From the NCBI GenBank assembly GCA_039654915.1, contig CM077594.1, forward strand, positions 19,529,001 to 19,593,000: DNA of 64,000 nt, read 5' to 3'. Shown piece by piece: positions 25,859-37,402 of the stretch. The stretch comes from Aquilaria yunnanensis (lineage: Eukaryota; Streptophyta; Magnoliopsida; Malvales; Thymelaeaceae). Position numbers and translations under genes: made by a program. Numbering within the stretch: the stretch's first letter is position 1; each line of letters opens with the position of its first letter. Under the pieces are notes generated by a model that did not search any database, had not been told where the DNA came from, and was given only the letters and a program-made list of their open reading frames with translations.

Positions 25859-27086
25859 CTCCCTCCATCTTATATTCTTTGCACCAATTTTTTTTTTTTT
25901 GCGTCGTCCTAAATCAAGGGCATGGGTAAGAGAGAAAAAAGACGAAGCTGTTGGGTTTAGGGAGCCAAACAGCGCAGCGGAATTTAACCAAAACCCTCCA
26001 GGATCCAAGTGAAACGGGGTAAACCGGGTGTTTGAAAATTTTCATACCTAATTTTCGGTTGAGATCTCTCACTCAATTGTAGAGTCGAATCACAAAACTT
26101 GAACAGTTGACGTGTTCAAGCTCTCTATGGTATCCACACGAGCCTCTCGGGATAACCACGCTTCCACCGCGTCCTGCCAGATGCACTTCTCTTGCGCTCG
26201 CAGTGCTAGCTTGCGTCCTCCAAGGAATTACAAGAGAAGAGTACGGCTGTCCTTTTTGGGAGGTTAGGGCAGGGAGACCTGTGAATTTCTCACTACAAGT
26301 TGTATTTATAGTGAGACTCAACTTCCAAGCCTAATGGGTTTCAAAACCCTAATCCAATTAGGCTTTAATTTCGGGCTTAATAATGGCTCAACTCCTTGGC
26401 CCATTATTAATACGAATTTATTGTGAAACCAAAACCCAAATTATTAGCCCATGCACTCTAATGATCCAAATAGCTCTATGTGTGCAACCCAATAGGCTCT
26501 TACCACGTTGGCAATGATCATAAATCACATTTATGATCATAAGCAATGAGCGGTGTCTAGCAACACATCATTGCTACCCAAGTGACAAGATTGTCGATGA
26601 TTCGACTAAACCTTTATGATCATCACCGATATATGCCATTGTCCCTTTGTCCAAGATATCAAGACTAAGCACGAGACATGGAATGTGTCACTCTCGTATA
26701 GCCCAATCTTTGGTTTCTTGATTACCGAGTAGACCAACTTAAATTGATGACATTGATATCGTATATCAACTCATTCGAGCATAGCCATGCATTTTTCTAA
26801 GTCTTACTCTATCAAGGGGCCCGAAGATGTCACATGTGTTACATAGGAGGGATAAATCCCATCTTGATCATACAAATCCCTCCACATGATATGTGACATA
26901 CCCAATGACCTTCTTCAAGTTCACTCAGTTATGAGCAACAAAGGAAAGTATCAAAGTATGTGACTCACATGTAGGGAACCTTGATGATCTTAGGTCGAAG
27001 GACTACATATACCATGATCACTATGAGAATCACTCATACAATTCTAGGGTTACAATTATGAAGCAAATGTTTTAGGATAGAGGGAG
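25859..27086. mobile_element. Stowaway-like MITE split by an LTR
   Basis: Ends CTCCCTCCATC and, reversed at the right, CTCCCTCTATC, each flanked by TA (25857-25858 and 27087-27088), the Tc1/mariner-Stowaway hallmark. Removing the LTR inserted at 25949-27059 leaves a MITE of about 115 bp, a normal size for the class. Confidence 0.65.
25949..27059 (-). mobile_element. Solo copia LTR (partial), inserted in a MITE
   Basis: Reverse-complement relative of the solo LTR at 38236-39651. Its end TGTTGGGTTT is at 25949, and a TATA box (reading TATAAATA on the minus strand) lies near 26309. It lacks about 150 bp at the far end and a further internal block of about 150 bp compared with the other copy. 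The 5-mer gaagc lies at both junctions (25944-25948 and 27060-27064), so insertion into the MITE duplicated five bases. Short open frames in it are by-products of the LTR. Confidence 0.7.
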
Positions 27087-27234
27087 TACTAAACAAGATC
27101 AAACATAAACAATGCAATTTTTAGATTTTTGATAAACTAATGAAAGCGCACTTCTTTCAGGTTTCACTATTTAACTTGGTTAGCTTGTGAATTATGGGTA
27201 ATGCCTTGATTTTCCTAGTTGTTGGTGAAGTGAT

Positions 27235-30200
27235 ATAATTGGGCCTTCACTTTATAAAGTTAAGGGTCAGTATTTCAATCTTGAACTAGAATAGATTCTC
27301 ATCTCATACTAACCCAAAAGAGGGATTACAAGTTTAATTTATCTTCATTTAATGTCTTAGACTAGTCTCCCAACATGCCCCTGATCACTATACTCTTCTT
27401 CTAGTTTTAATTCTTCTTAAGCAGAATCAAAGGTGCAATTGACTGGGGCCTTAACAATATGCTCAAGGGGAAGATTAAACAAGCATTGAAGGAAAATCCT
27501 AGGCAAATAACCTTTCATTCAACTAGCATAACCACATCAAGTACCTACATACATAGAAAGTGCAAGAAAAACTACTCTATTCTCAAACTAAAAGAAAACA
27601 TAAAAATGAAATAAATAGCTTCCACAACTAGATACAAGGAAAAGGAAACAAATAACCAAAGTAGACTTAGTAGAGCTTGTCCCCTTAAGTGTCCAAACAA
27701 GCCTCCTTCAACACTCTAAGCCTCCTCCAAGTAAGCTCTCCAATGATGGCCTCCACCATATGAAAATGAAAGAATGAAGAAGATGATGCTCCACCCTTAG
27801 ATTCAAAAGATATGTTTTTTAGTTTAGATCTTTGCCTTATCCCTTTCTCTTAAAAGTTGTGCTCCTTGTCTCTATGTTAGGCACTAATAGAAAGGTTGGC
27901 AGGTGAGATTTGAGGCCCACTTGAGGTAAAAATGGAGTATAAGCACACGTCTAGTCACAATGCAATCGCATCTCTCAGAATGTAATCATATCTGGACCTT
28001 TTGGTTGTGTTTCTAACACTTTTTCCAGAAATATGATCATATTTTTCAGAAAATGCAATCACATTTCATTCTTTTTAACAACTTCAACACCCTTCAGTAT
28101 TTTGGGAAAAACATTTGCTATGGGTTTTTGATCAATACAATTCAAGAACCTACACAAAGCTAAGAAGAAATTATACAAATTTTGTTGTTTCACCAAAGCT
28201 TGATTCTGCAACATCTGAATTCTTCTTAATTAGGTCCTCACTTTCACAAGTTAAGGGTCATTCTCTCAAGCTTGAAGTAGAATAGATTCTCATCTCATCC
28301 TAGCCCAAGAAAGGAATTACAAGTTCAATTTACCTTTACCTAGTCTCCTAAACTAGTCTCCTAACAAGACCATGGTCACTATACTTTTCTCCTAGTTCTT
28401 ATTCTTCTTAATCTTTCTCAAGACTTACGTAGAACCTAAGGTGCAATTGACTAGAATTAACACAAAAATAAGCTCAAGGAAAAGAGTAAACAAGAATTGA
28501 AGGAAAACCTAAGACAAATCACCATTCATTCAATAAGCATAACCATGTCAAGTACCTACGTCCATAGAAAGTGGAACTACTCTATTAAAAAAAACATAAA
28601 AATGAAATAAATAGCTTCCATGCCTAGCTACAAAGAAAAGGTTGAAAGAACCAAAGTAGACTTGGTAGAGCTTGATTGCTCAACTCTCCAAGCAGGCTTC
28701 CTTAAGCTCCCTAAGCCTCCTTCAAGTGAGCTATCCAATGATAGCATCTTTCATTGAGAGAAATGAAGAAGATGATGCTTCACCCCTAGGTTCAAAAACT
28801 ATGTATTATAGTTTAAATCCTAGCCTTATCCTCTTCTCCTAGAAGTTGTGATCCTTGTCTCAATGTTGGGTACCAATAGGAAGGTTGGTACGTGAGATTT
28901 GAGACCCACTTAAGGTAAAAATGAAGTCTAGGCACAAAAATGATCCCGTTTTCATGTCTGGAAACAATGTGATCACATCAATTAGAATGCGATCGTATTT
29001 GGACCTCTCGGGATGTTTTTTACAATTTTTTTTTTTCCAAAAATGCAATCACATTTTGCAGGATTGCAATTGCAATTTATTCTTTTTGCTAGCTTTTGCG
29101 ACCATCAATATTTTGAGCATAACATTTCCAACTGGTTTCTGATCAAGACAATTTAAGAACCCTTACGAAGTTAAGAAAAAGAGCTAGAAATTTCATTATT
29201 TCATCGAAACTTGATTCTCCAAGATCCAAAATGATTTAATTGAACCCCAACTTTCTAAAATTAAGGGTCACTCCTTTAAGCTTGAACTATAATAGATTCC
29301 CATGTCAACCTTTCCTAAGAAAGGCATTACAAATTCAACTTACCTTCACCTAATGTCCTAGGCAAGTCTCCTAATAAACCCATGGTTACCACACTCTTCC
29401 CCTACTTGTAATTCTTTTTAATCTTTCCTAAGATTTAAACAAAATCTAAGGTGCAATTGACTAGGGTCCATAACTAATTAACACAACAATGGGCTCAGTG
29501 AGAAAAGTAAACAAGAATTGAAGGAAAGCCCAAGACAAATAATAATTCATTCAACTAGCATAACCATGCCAAGTAGCTACATCCATAGAAATAGCAAAAG
29601 AAACTACTCTATTCTTAAAATAAAAGAAAATGAAAAAAATGAAAGAAATAGCTACCATGGCTAGCTACAAGGAAAAAGAAAGAAGAAACTAAATTAGACT
29701 TAGTAGAGCTTGATCCCTTAAGTCTCCAAGCAAGCATCCTTGAGCACTTCAAGCCTTCTCCTAGTAAGCTCTTTAATGGTAACCTCATCCATGAAAAAAT
29801 GAGAGAATGAAGAAGATAATGCTCCACCCTTAGATTCAAAAAATGTGTTTTCTTGTTCAAATCCAAGCTTTATACTATTTTCCTAGAAGTTGTGACCATT
29901 GAGTCCATGTTAAGCACCAAAAAGAAGGTTGGTAGGTGAGATTTGAAGGCTATTTAAGGTAGAAAAGAATCTAGGCATGAAAATGATCAGCACTTTCACA
30001 TATGGATACAATGTTATTGCACCACTTGTTTGAGAAATGTGACCATATTTTTCAGGAATGCAATCATGTTTCGTTCTTTTTCATTGCTTCAGCACCCTTT
30101 AGTATTTTGAGCATAACTTTTCTTACTGGTGTTCGATCGAGGCAGTTCAAGAATCCACGGGAAGTTAAAATGAAGGTTACAAATTTCATTCTTTCACCAA

Positions 30201-31215
30201 AACCTGATTCTTCAACATCTAAAGCAATTTAATTGGGCCTTTACTTTTCAAAATTAAATCATTTTCCAAGGTTGAATTAGATTAAATTTCCAATTTACCC
30301 TAGCCCAAGAGAGGTATTGTAAGTTCAATTTATCTTCACCTAGTGTCCTAGGCTTGTCTCCTGACAAGCCTTTGGTCACTACACTCTACTCTTAGTTCTA
30401 GTTCTTCTTAATCTGTCCCAAGACTTAAGAAGAATCTAAGGGGCAATTGACCAAGGCCCTTAATCAATCAACATAAAAATAGGCTCAAGGAGAAGAGTAA
30501 ATAAGTATTGAATGAAAATCCAAGATAAATAACCATTTATTCAACAAGTGTAACCATGTCAAGTAGAAGCATCCATAGAAAGTGCAAGAGAAACTAGTTT
30601 ATTCTCAAATTAAAAGAAAACAAAAAAATGAAAAAAATAGCACCATGGCTAGCTACAAGGAAATGAAGGAAATAGCCAAAGTAGACTTAGTAGAGCTTGG
30701 TCTCTTAAGTCTCTAACAAGCCTCCTTGAGCACTCTAAGCCTCCTCCAAGTGTGCTCTCCAATACTTACTTCCTGAACGAGAAAATGAGTGAATGAAAAA
30801 TATGATGCTCCACCCCTAGATTTAGAAGGCATGTTTCCTAGTTCAAATCCTAGCCTTATCCTCTTTCCTTAGAAGTTGTGTCCCTTGTCTCCTTGTTGGG
30901 CACCAATAAGAAGGTTAGTAAGTAGGATTTGAGGCCTACTTGAGGTAGAAATGGAGTCTTACCACAAAAATGGTTCTCCTTTCATGTTTGAACACAATGT
31001 GATCGCATTTCTTAAAATATGGTTGCATCTGGACCTTTTGGATTTGCTTCTAACATTTTTTTTCTAAAAATATGATCATTTTTTTTTGGAATGTGATCAC
31101 ATTTTCTTCTTTTCTATAATTTCAACATCCTTCAGTATTTTGAGCATAAATTTTCTTATAGGTGTCCAATCGAGTTAATTCAAGAACCCATGTAAAGCTA
31201 AGTAAAAGGAATTTC
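27235..31215. repeat. Macrosatellite: four tandem ~1-kb units
   Basis: Units begin at about 27235, 28226, 29235 and 30229 (spacings about 990, 1010 and 994 bp). Each opens with an aattgggcc-like word, a ttaagggtca block and a cttgaactagaatagatt-like block, and ends with gatcaa, caag and aaccc words before a stretch on tttcacca. Divergence is visible in every line, so the array is old. Short open frames of 62-83 codons occur at equivalent places but are not conserved between units. No promoter or RNA gene was seen. Confidence 0.85.
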
Positions 31216-31439
31216 AAGATACCTATTTTTTAAGATTTCTTTGTCTTCGTTTCTCATGGATCCTCCTCCACCTTTATTACTTCATCTAATTGTGCAAAAT
31301 GTCCACTAAAACCTTCAAGATATGCAATGAAACCTACAAAACATAAAATGTAACTAGGATATAGCAAATTGAACAACAATTTAGTCCAAATATGATTAAA
31401 ATTTATAGAAACATCATGTGACTATCACCTGGATAGTCC
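31216..31439. other. Spacer between macrosatellite and gypsy-type debris
   Basis: No feature recognised. Confidence 0.4.
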
Positions 31440-32400
31440 TTGGAGTGTCAAGTGGAGTCTTAGCCACATGAAGGGCCTCGAACACATTGTCCAACCTCTT
31501 CCATGCCTCACTGGTGTAGTGATAAAGCCCTGGAAAATATGCTCAATTTTTAAATCAAAATAACCTACTCTAGCATAAAGAATTCACTTAAGGGAAGAAA
31601 TAATTACTATTCCCAGTTATCCCAGTAAATAAGGAACAAAAAAAAATTCACCTTTAACCTTCGGGGTTTAGGAAGATGGGTTAAGTTTACCTTCACATGG
31701 TTTACTATTGTTAGAGCCCCTCAAGGTGACTTCATTTGAAAAATGCCAGGTGAATGAAAAGAGCTTCCCCTTCATCCTGTCCTTCATCACCTCTAAGAGG
31801 TATGAGACAATAATTTAGATGGCCAATTAAACCCAGCTTCTAATAAGGGGGCATGATTACTCGGTTAACTGCATTGTCAGTCCACTCGCATGGAAAACCC
31901 CAGCTTTCCTTTGTTGGAACAAAAAAAAATTGCATCCACTCTTTCCAACCTTTTTGAATAATAGTAAAAGAGAAAACAAGATTGTAGATGGAAATGTTTG
32001 GATGAAGGCTAAAAAGGCAGCAAAAAGAATCTCCTAAGGATAGAAAATAAAAGAAGAAGAGGAGCTAGAAAAAATATCCAGCTCTAGCCACATCATGTGC
32101 CACTAAAAATACATTAATGTGAAAAAGAAAATAGGACAACAATGGGGAAGGATGAATCCAAAAGTAGTTGCACAATTGTGATACTAAAGGATGAAGAGGA
32201 AAACAGAGGCTAGCTCTAACCTGGCGGATGTATTTGGTCAACCGCCCTACCCCAGGTTGATCGGCCTTCTGCTGCTTTACGAGCAAGGAAAAATCCAAGG
32301 ATGATGGAAAGAAATTGATATGAGATGACACAAGAAACATTCCAAGATTGGCTTTAAGTTCCACAAGCATACACTATTGGATTAGGTTCAAGGATTGGCA
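31440..32400 (-). pseudogene. Fragment resembling 'gypsy-type putative transposase' domain proteins
   Basis: A 101-codon minus-strand open stretch (32370-32065) contains RLTKYIRQVRASLCFPLHPL, then a hydrophobic tail. This order (a basic helix, then FPLHP followed by an aromatic-rich helix) resembles the plant repeat domain called putative gypsy-type transposase (Pfam PF04195). Similarity seems to continue through stops to about 31440 on the same strand (KRLDNVFEALHVAKT). No complete frame. The family call is from memory of the motif. Confidence 0.45.
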
Positions 32401-32574
32401 AGCAAAGATTACATAGTTTTGTGGCTGCCAAGGAACATTCACACATAACTCAAGAGAGATTACTTCACTAGGAAGAAATAATATAATTCAAAATTTTGAA
32501 AAATATAAGGGGTTAAGTGGCCTTAAATAATGTTATTTTGGCCAGAAGTCACCTAAAAACCCTAAACCTTACAA

Positions 32575-33060
32575 ACTAAAGTCCCCAACTCCTAAGAATC
32601 TATACAGGACTAAGTAACATGCTAAAGGGCTTTATTCAAGTCCATGTCTTGCCCTTCCCACAAAACTTGTGCTAAAATGAGTTCTGAGGCATGAGTAATC
32701 CAAAACATACTTAAATAGTTTACAACAAACTTAAATGAGGTGCCCAAATGGGAAATGACACCAAATAGCCCATAAGGGGTCTATAAGGTACACCTCCTTA
32801 TGTTCCATTAGGGTTCTTGGTTGTGTTTGGTCCTACTCCATCAAGGTTGTTCATGAGCTCCTAATCTGTGAACCCAACCTTCAAAAGGGTCAGAATGTAG
32901 CTGGTCCCAATGGCTAGATGCATCCTAATCCTCTAAGGCTAGAAAAGGCCCAAAATGTGTCCATGGAGTGCCTCCTTGAACTTTCAGCCTTCCTTTCTAG
33001 TCACGATTCCAATAGAGATCTTTAAAGGATCCTTGATAGCTAATAAATTCCTATGATCTA
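32575..33060 (-). mobile_element. Diverged 3' LTR of minus-strand gypsy element
   Basis: Matches 43729-44200 in the same orientation with roughly one base in four or five changed; shared stretches include ccaaaacatacttaaatag and cccacaaaacttgtg. It flanks the integrase end of the gypsy element, as a 3' LTR should. Confidence 0.65.
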
Positions 33061-33079
33061 CTCATTTCTCAAAATGATT

Positions 33080-33472
33080 CATCCTTGAATCTAAATGATC
33101 AAACAAGGACAAATCAAAGGCACTGAAAGTGGCACTCACATTGTACTTACCGAGCAAGTCCAACTTGTATGCCTTATCATTTACCCTTTCCGATACTTGT
33201 AATGGTCCATCACCTTGTGGATGCAACTTGGTCAGTCACTAGGATGGAGATCTCTACTTTATAATGTGCACCTACATGCAATCATCGAGCTCAAACACAA
33301 GTCTCTTACGCCCCTTATTAGCGGCCTTTACATATTGCTCACTTTTTGTTCTAGGCCGTTGCTTAACATTCTCATAGAGCTTTTTCACAAAATCTGCCTT
33401 TCATACACCATCTAAGCTAGCAACTTCATTAGTAGGTAATGGAATCAAATCCATAAGGGTCAATGGGTTAAA
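33080..33472 (-). pseudogene. gypsy integrase, C-terminal part
   Basis: The minus strand reads PTNEVASLDGV, KADFVKKLYENVKQR, ANKGRKRLVFE, KLHPQGDGPLQV and YNVSATFSAFDLSLFD, the conserved C-terminal region of Ty3/gypsy integrase. It ends at 33472, where a solo LTR is inserted; the matching upstream part resumes at 35963. Confidence 0.85.
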
Positions 33473-35957
33473 TGTCACATCCCACACAGGCCCTAGCCTA
33501 TGCCCTCTCAGTACCACTCACCAATTTACCCAAGATTCCTTTGATTAAACTTAAATCCGGTTGTTAATAACTTCCTAGTATTTAAGTTTTATTTTCTAAA
33601 GCTGAGAGCTGGGATATGTCCCAGGAGGCTTATGAGTTATTTAGAACAACAACCTGCAGCTTAAGTAGGGCCCAACCTCTAACTTGCCACACAAGCAAGG
33701 CATACACTTAATCTGTTAAGTGTCTAGGATGTGTGCTTGTCAAGTGCGCTACTTTAATGAATGACAACCAAGAAGCCCACATCTCTATAGTTTGAAAAAT
33801 CAAGTTTCCATGCACATGTACACTCGGCCAAACATAACAACTCAAGAGATTTCTTCATGAAACATAACCATAAGCTCATAAACTTAACATAACTTGGCAC
33901 ATAAGCATCCATCATATGTACATACAATCCATGTACAAGCAAGGCTATATATATACACACAAAATAGCCTAAATACCAGCATCACTAGCTTTGAAACATA
34001 CCAAGGATGCTATAAGCCCAAAGTAGCCAAGGTTAAGTTTACAAGCCATATACCCTAGTTTCTTAAAAGAAACCTAAGTGTACAGAACAGCAGCACACTC
34101 CACAAAACTAACCCAAACATACAAACCATAACCAGGGTCCAAGTCCACACATCCTTCCTGTACCTAGACTGATCCCACAACTACAAAAGCCTGCAAACTT
34201 AGAACATAAGTTTCAGCCTTAAGCCATAAGACTTGTAATGTAAGTATTCAAGCCAAGATTCAGTTGGCACATACCTCGAGCAAATAGTGTACTAACTAGC
34301 ACACAAACTAGCAACTCAAGCAAACTACTCAAGCTATATGTCCTTTCCTGAAACAAAAATGTATGGGCAGTGAGTAACAATTACTCAGTAGGGATTCACA
34401 AACGACCATATAAGGTCTATTTAGTTAAGTCCAATGAGTTAACCTCCACAAGCTTACTAGTCCTGCAACAAATACATGAAGACATGGAAACCACAAAAAA
34501 ATACCACAATATATAATAATCATAAACCATCCATATATGAGTTAGCATGCACAAACAAACAACCAAGCACACAGAACTCACGCACACTACAGGATACATT
34601 CGGCCACATTCACTAGCATGTGTGTTTGTGCACTTCCTGCACTTTCACCTTCACAACTTTATTCCTATATCACTAGAGCTCCAAATTCACTAGCAAGTTG
34701 GCCTCTCTCACTAGGAATTTTAACACATGCCATTACCTTGACTAGCTAGCCAATTAACACATAACCGAATCTCCTCAATATGCCATCTAGCAGGCTAAGA
34801 TCATATAGTATCATATAACCATCACTTAGCTGCCATAATTACTTGTTCATGGAAAAGCACCAGGAATACAAGTAAATGTGAAACCCTACCTCACAATCAA
34901 AGCTTGAGCTCTCGATTGCTCGATTAACTAAGGCTGAAGCTCAAATATATTGCCTAACACAATAAGCTTTCAATTAGCTAGCATAATCACTTGTTCATGG
35001 AATATTACTAGGAAAAACAAATGATCATGAACCTTACCTCCTTAATCCAAGCTTGATTTCTCTTCCAAGCTTCAACTTCACCAATAGTACGGCAAGAACT
35101 CTAAGCTTCGCTCAATCATGCTTTGAAGCCTTTTTGTTTTCTCGGCCAACTAGCCTAAATACGTACAAACTGAAACCTGAAGCCTTTTGTTTCTCTCGGC
35201 CAATTAGCCTAAACGCTTTGAAACCTTTTGTTTTCTCTTGATTCTCGGCCAGCAACAAATGAAATCCAAATAAAATGAAGGCAAGCCGCATTAATGAGCA
35301 TATGGCAGACGAGTCCACACGTTCAACAGGCAGCCGTGAGAGAAAATGGATTTCTGAACGCATTAATTAGCATTTGGCAGCCGATTACACATGTCCTACA
35401 AATTGGTTCAATGCCAACATTGGTCCCTAAGTATTTTACATGGGGCAATTTCCCCCCTCAAGTCTCCATGTGCACACTTTAGTCACTAGAATGTAGGATC
35501 ATTTCGGCTCCATTCTTAACTCATGGCTCAAATTGCCAAGCTTTCATTAACATGGCCTAACATGATAATTAACCCATGACCCATTTTAGCATTTTACCAT
35601 TTTAATTACCCTTATAAAATTGGTACGGTGGAAGACCGCATTATGACCGGCCATTTCAGTCAACATAATTTGGTCTAATTCCACCTTTGTCCATGCACCT
35701 AATTGCATGGTGCATTTCACCCTTCAAGTTCCCATAGTTTCATTTACATCACCAATTCAAGTGTACATTGTAGTCCTCCAACCTTATCTCATGCCAAAAA
35801 CATCATGGCCTAATTTTCCCATGCACACTTTCAACCCAACTTTCTCAGGCTTACATTTACACTCTCATCCTCATTTTCAATCGAGTCCCTCATGTTTTAA
35901 ATTGGTGTTTCCCTATATTCTTGGCCTAAGCCAAGTATTTAAGGGATGGTCCTAACA
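33473..35957 (-). mobile_element. Solo LTR (2.49 kb) in integrase gene
   Basis: Begins TGTCACATCC and ends TCCTAACA (TG...CA), and is flanked by the 5-bp repeat ttaaa at 33468-33472 and 35958-35962. Removing it restores a continuous integrase reading (…VEVVYSFN joining the PLTLMDLI region). On the minus strand it would start TGTTAGGACC and end GGGATGTGACA, a common chromovirus LTR form, which sets the strand tentatively. Confidence 0.85.
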
Positions 35958-35962
35958 TTAAA

Positions 35963-36440
35963 GCTATATACTACTTCAACAGTGATAGCCTGGTAGTGCA
36001 TTACTACATGGTTATGTGCAAACTCCACATAAGGTAAACAATCCTCTTAGGTTTTCAAGTTCTTTTTAATTATAGCTCTTAAAAAAGTAGCAAGGGTTTG
36101 ATTTGTTGCTTTAGTTTAACTGTCTATTTAAGGGTGGCAAATGGTATAAAACAATAAATTTGTGCACAACTTATCTTACAAAGTTTTCCAAAAGTAGCTA
36201 AGAAACTTGGTGTCTCAATAAAAAACAATGGGTCTTGGCATTCTGTGCAACCAAACTACTTCTCTAAAGAAAAGATTAGCCACATTAGTTGCATCATCTG
36301 TTTTATGGCATAAAATTAAATGTGCCAACTTAGAAAACCTATCCACAACCACAAAGATTGAATCCTTTCCCCTCTTAGTTCTTGGAAGGCCTACAATAAA
36401 TTTTATAGAAATATTAGTCTAATGAGGCCAATAAAAGTGC
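35963..36440 (-). pseudogene. gypsy integrase, core part
   Basis: The minus strand carries [35 protein letters not shown] and, further on, CLPYVEFAHN, the DDE integrase core and its downstream block, with stops and a shift. A 3'-terminal overlap of a few bases with the solo LTR site marks the interruption. Confidence 0.85.
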
Positions 36441-37402
36441 TCTTACAAAACAACAAGAGTTTTAGCAATGCCAAAATCTTCCATTAACCTGCCATTATGG
36501 GCTTCCCTTACAAATAAATCTTGAAGAGAGATTTGTGGTACACAAAACATATTCTCCCTTAAAAGGTAACTACCATGCTGAAAATACTTCCTTAATGTAG
36601 ATTTATCATAATTTGCATAAATTTTACCAAAATTATGATCCATAGGGTACAAATCTGTCTAGAGTTCAAACTTTAGCAACTTAGCATTCCAAGTGGTGAA
36701 CAATGCATACCTTTTAAACAATGCATTGACAATTATATTTTCTTTTCTTTATTTATATTTAATCACATAAGGAAAAGACTCAATGAACCCAACCCACCTT
36801 GCATGTTTTGGCTTAACTTACCTTGGCCATTTAAGTGCTTTAGTGGTTGATGCTCAATATGAATAATGAACTCCTTAGGCCATAAATAGTGCTACCATGT
36901 TTCGAAAGCCCTTACCAATGCATATAATTCTTTATCATAGGTTAGATAGTTCAAAATTGCACTATTAAGCTTCTCACTAAAGTATGCAACAGGGCAACCT
37001 TTTTACATCAAGATAGCTCCAATGCTTGTCACTAAAACATCACACTCAATTTCAAACATTTTAGCAAAATTCGGCAAAGTAAACAAAGGTGAACTACTTA
37101 ATTTTTCCTTAAGCAACATGAATGCTATTTTGAACATCTCCCCCACTTGAAACCAACAGTTTTCTTCACAATCTTTGTAAAAGGTGCTGCAATAGTGGAA
37201 AAATCTTTAACAAACCACCTATAAAAGCTTGCTAACCCATTGAAAGGCTTCATGTTAGAAATAGAATTAAGGATTGGCGATTCTTGTATAGCCCTTACCT
37301 TTTTTTGGTCAACTTTAACACCATCTAAGCATACAAAAAACCCAAGACATATGACATGATTAGTGTAAAAAGAACACTATTTAAGTTTGGCATATAGCAT
37401 CT
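36441..37402 (-). pseudogene. gypsy RNase H and end of reverse transcriptase
   Basis: Minus-strand text includes MLYAKLK at about 37400, CSFYTNHVICLGF, VKVDQKK, LASFYRWFVKDFSTIAAPFT (about 37170-37220) and [18 protein letters not shown] (about 36760-36810), the RT thumb/connection and RNase H of Ty3/gypsy. Frames are broken by stops. The upstream RT continues at 41207 beyond the inserted LTR. Confidence 0.8.

Noticed and set aside
26073..26334. Open frames in the copia LTR (also 39175-39494)
   Set aside because: They lie in the R-U5 part of a solo LTR on both strands and reflect composition only.
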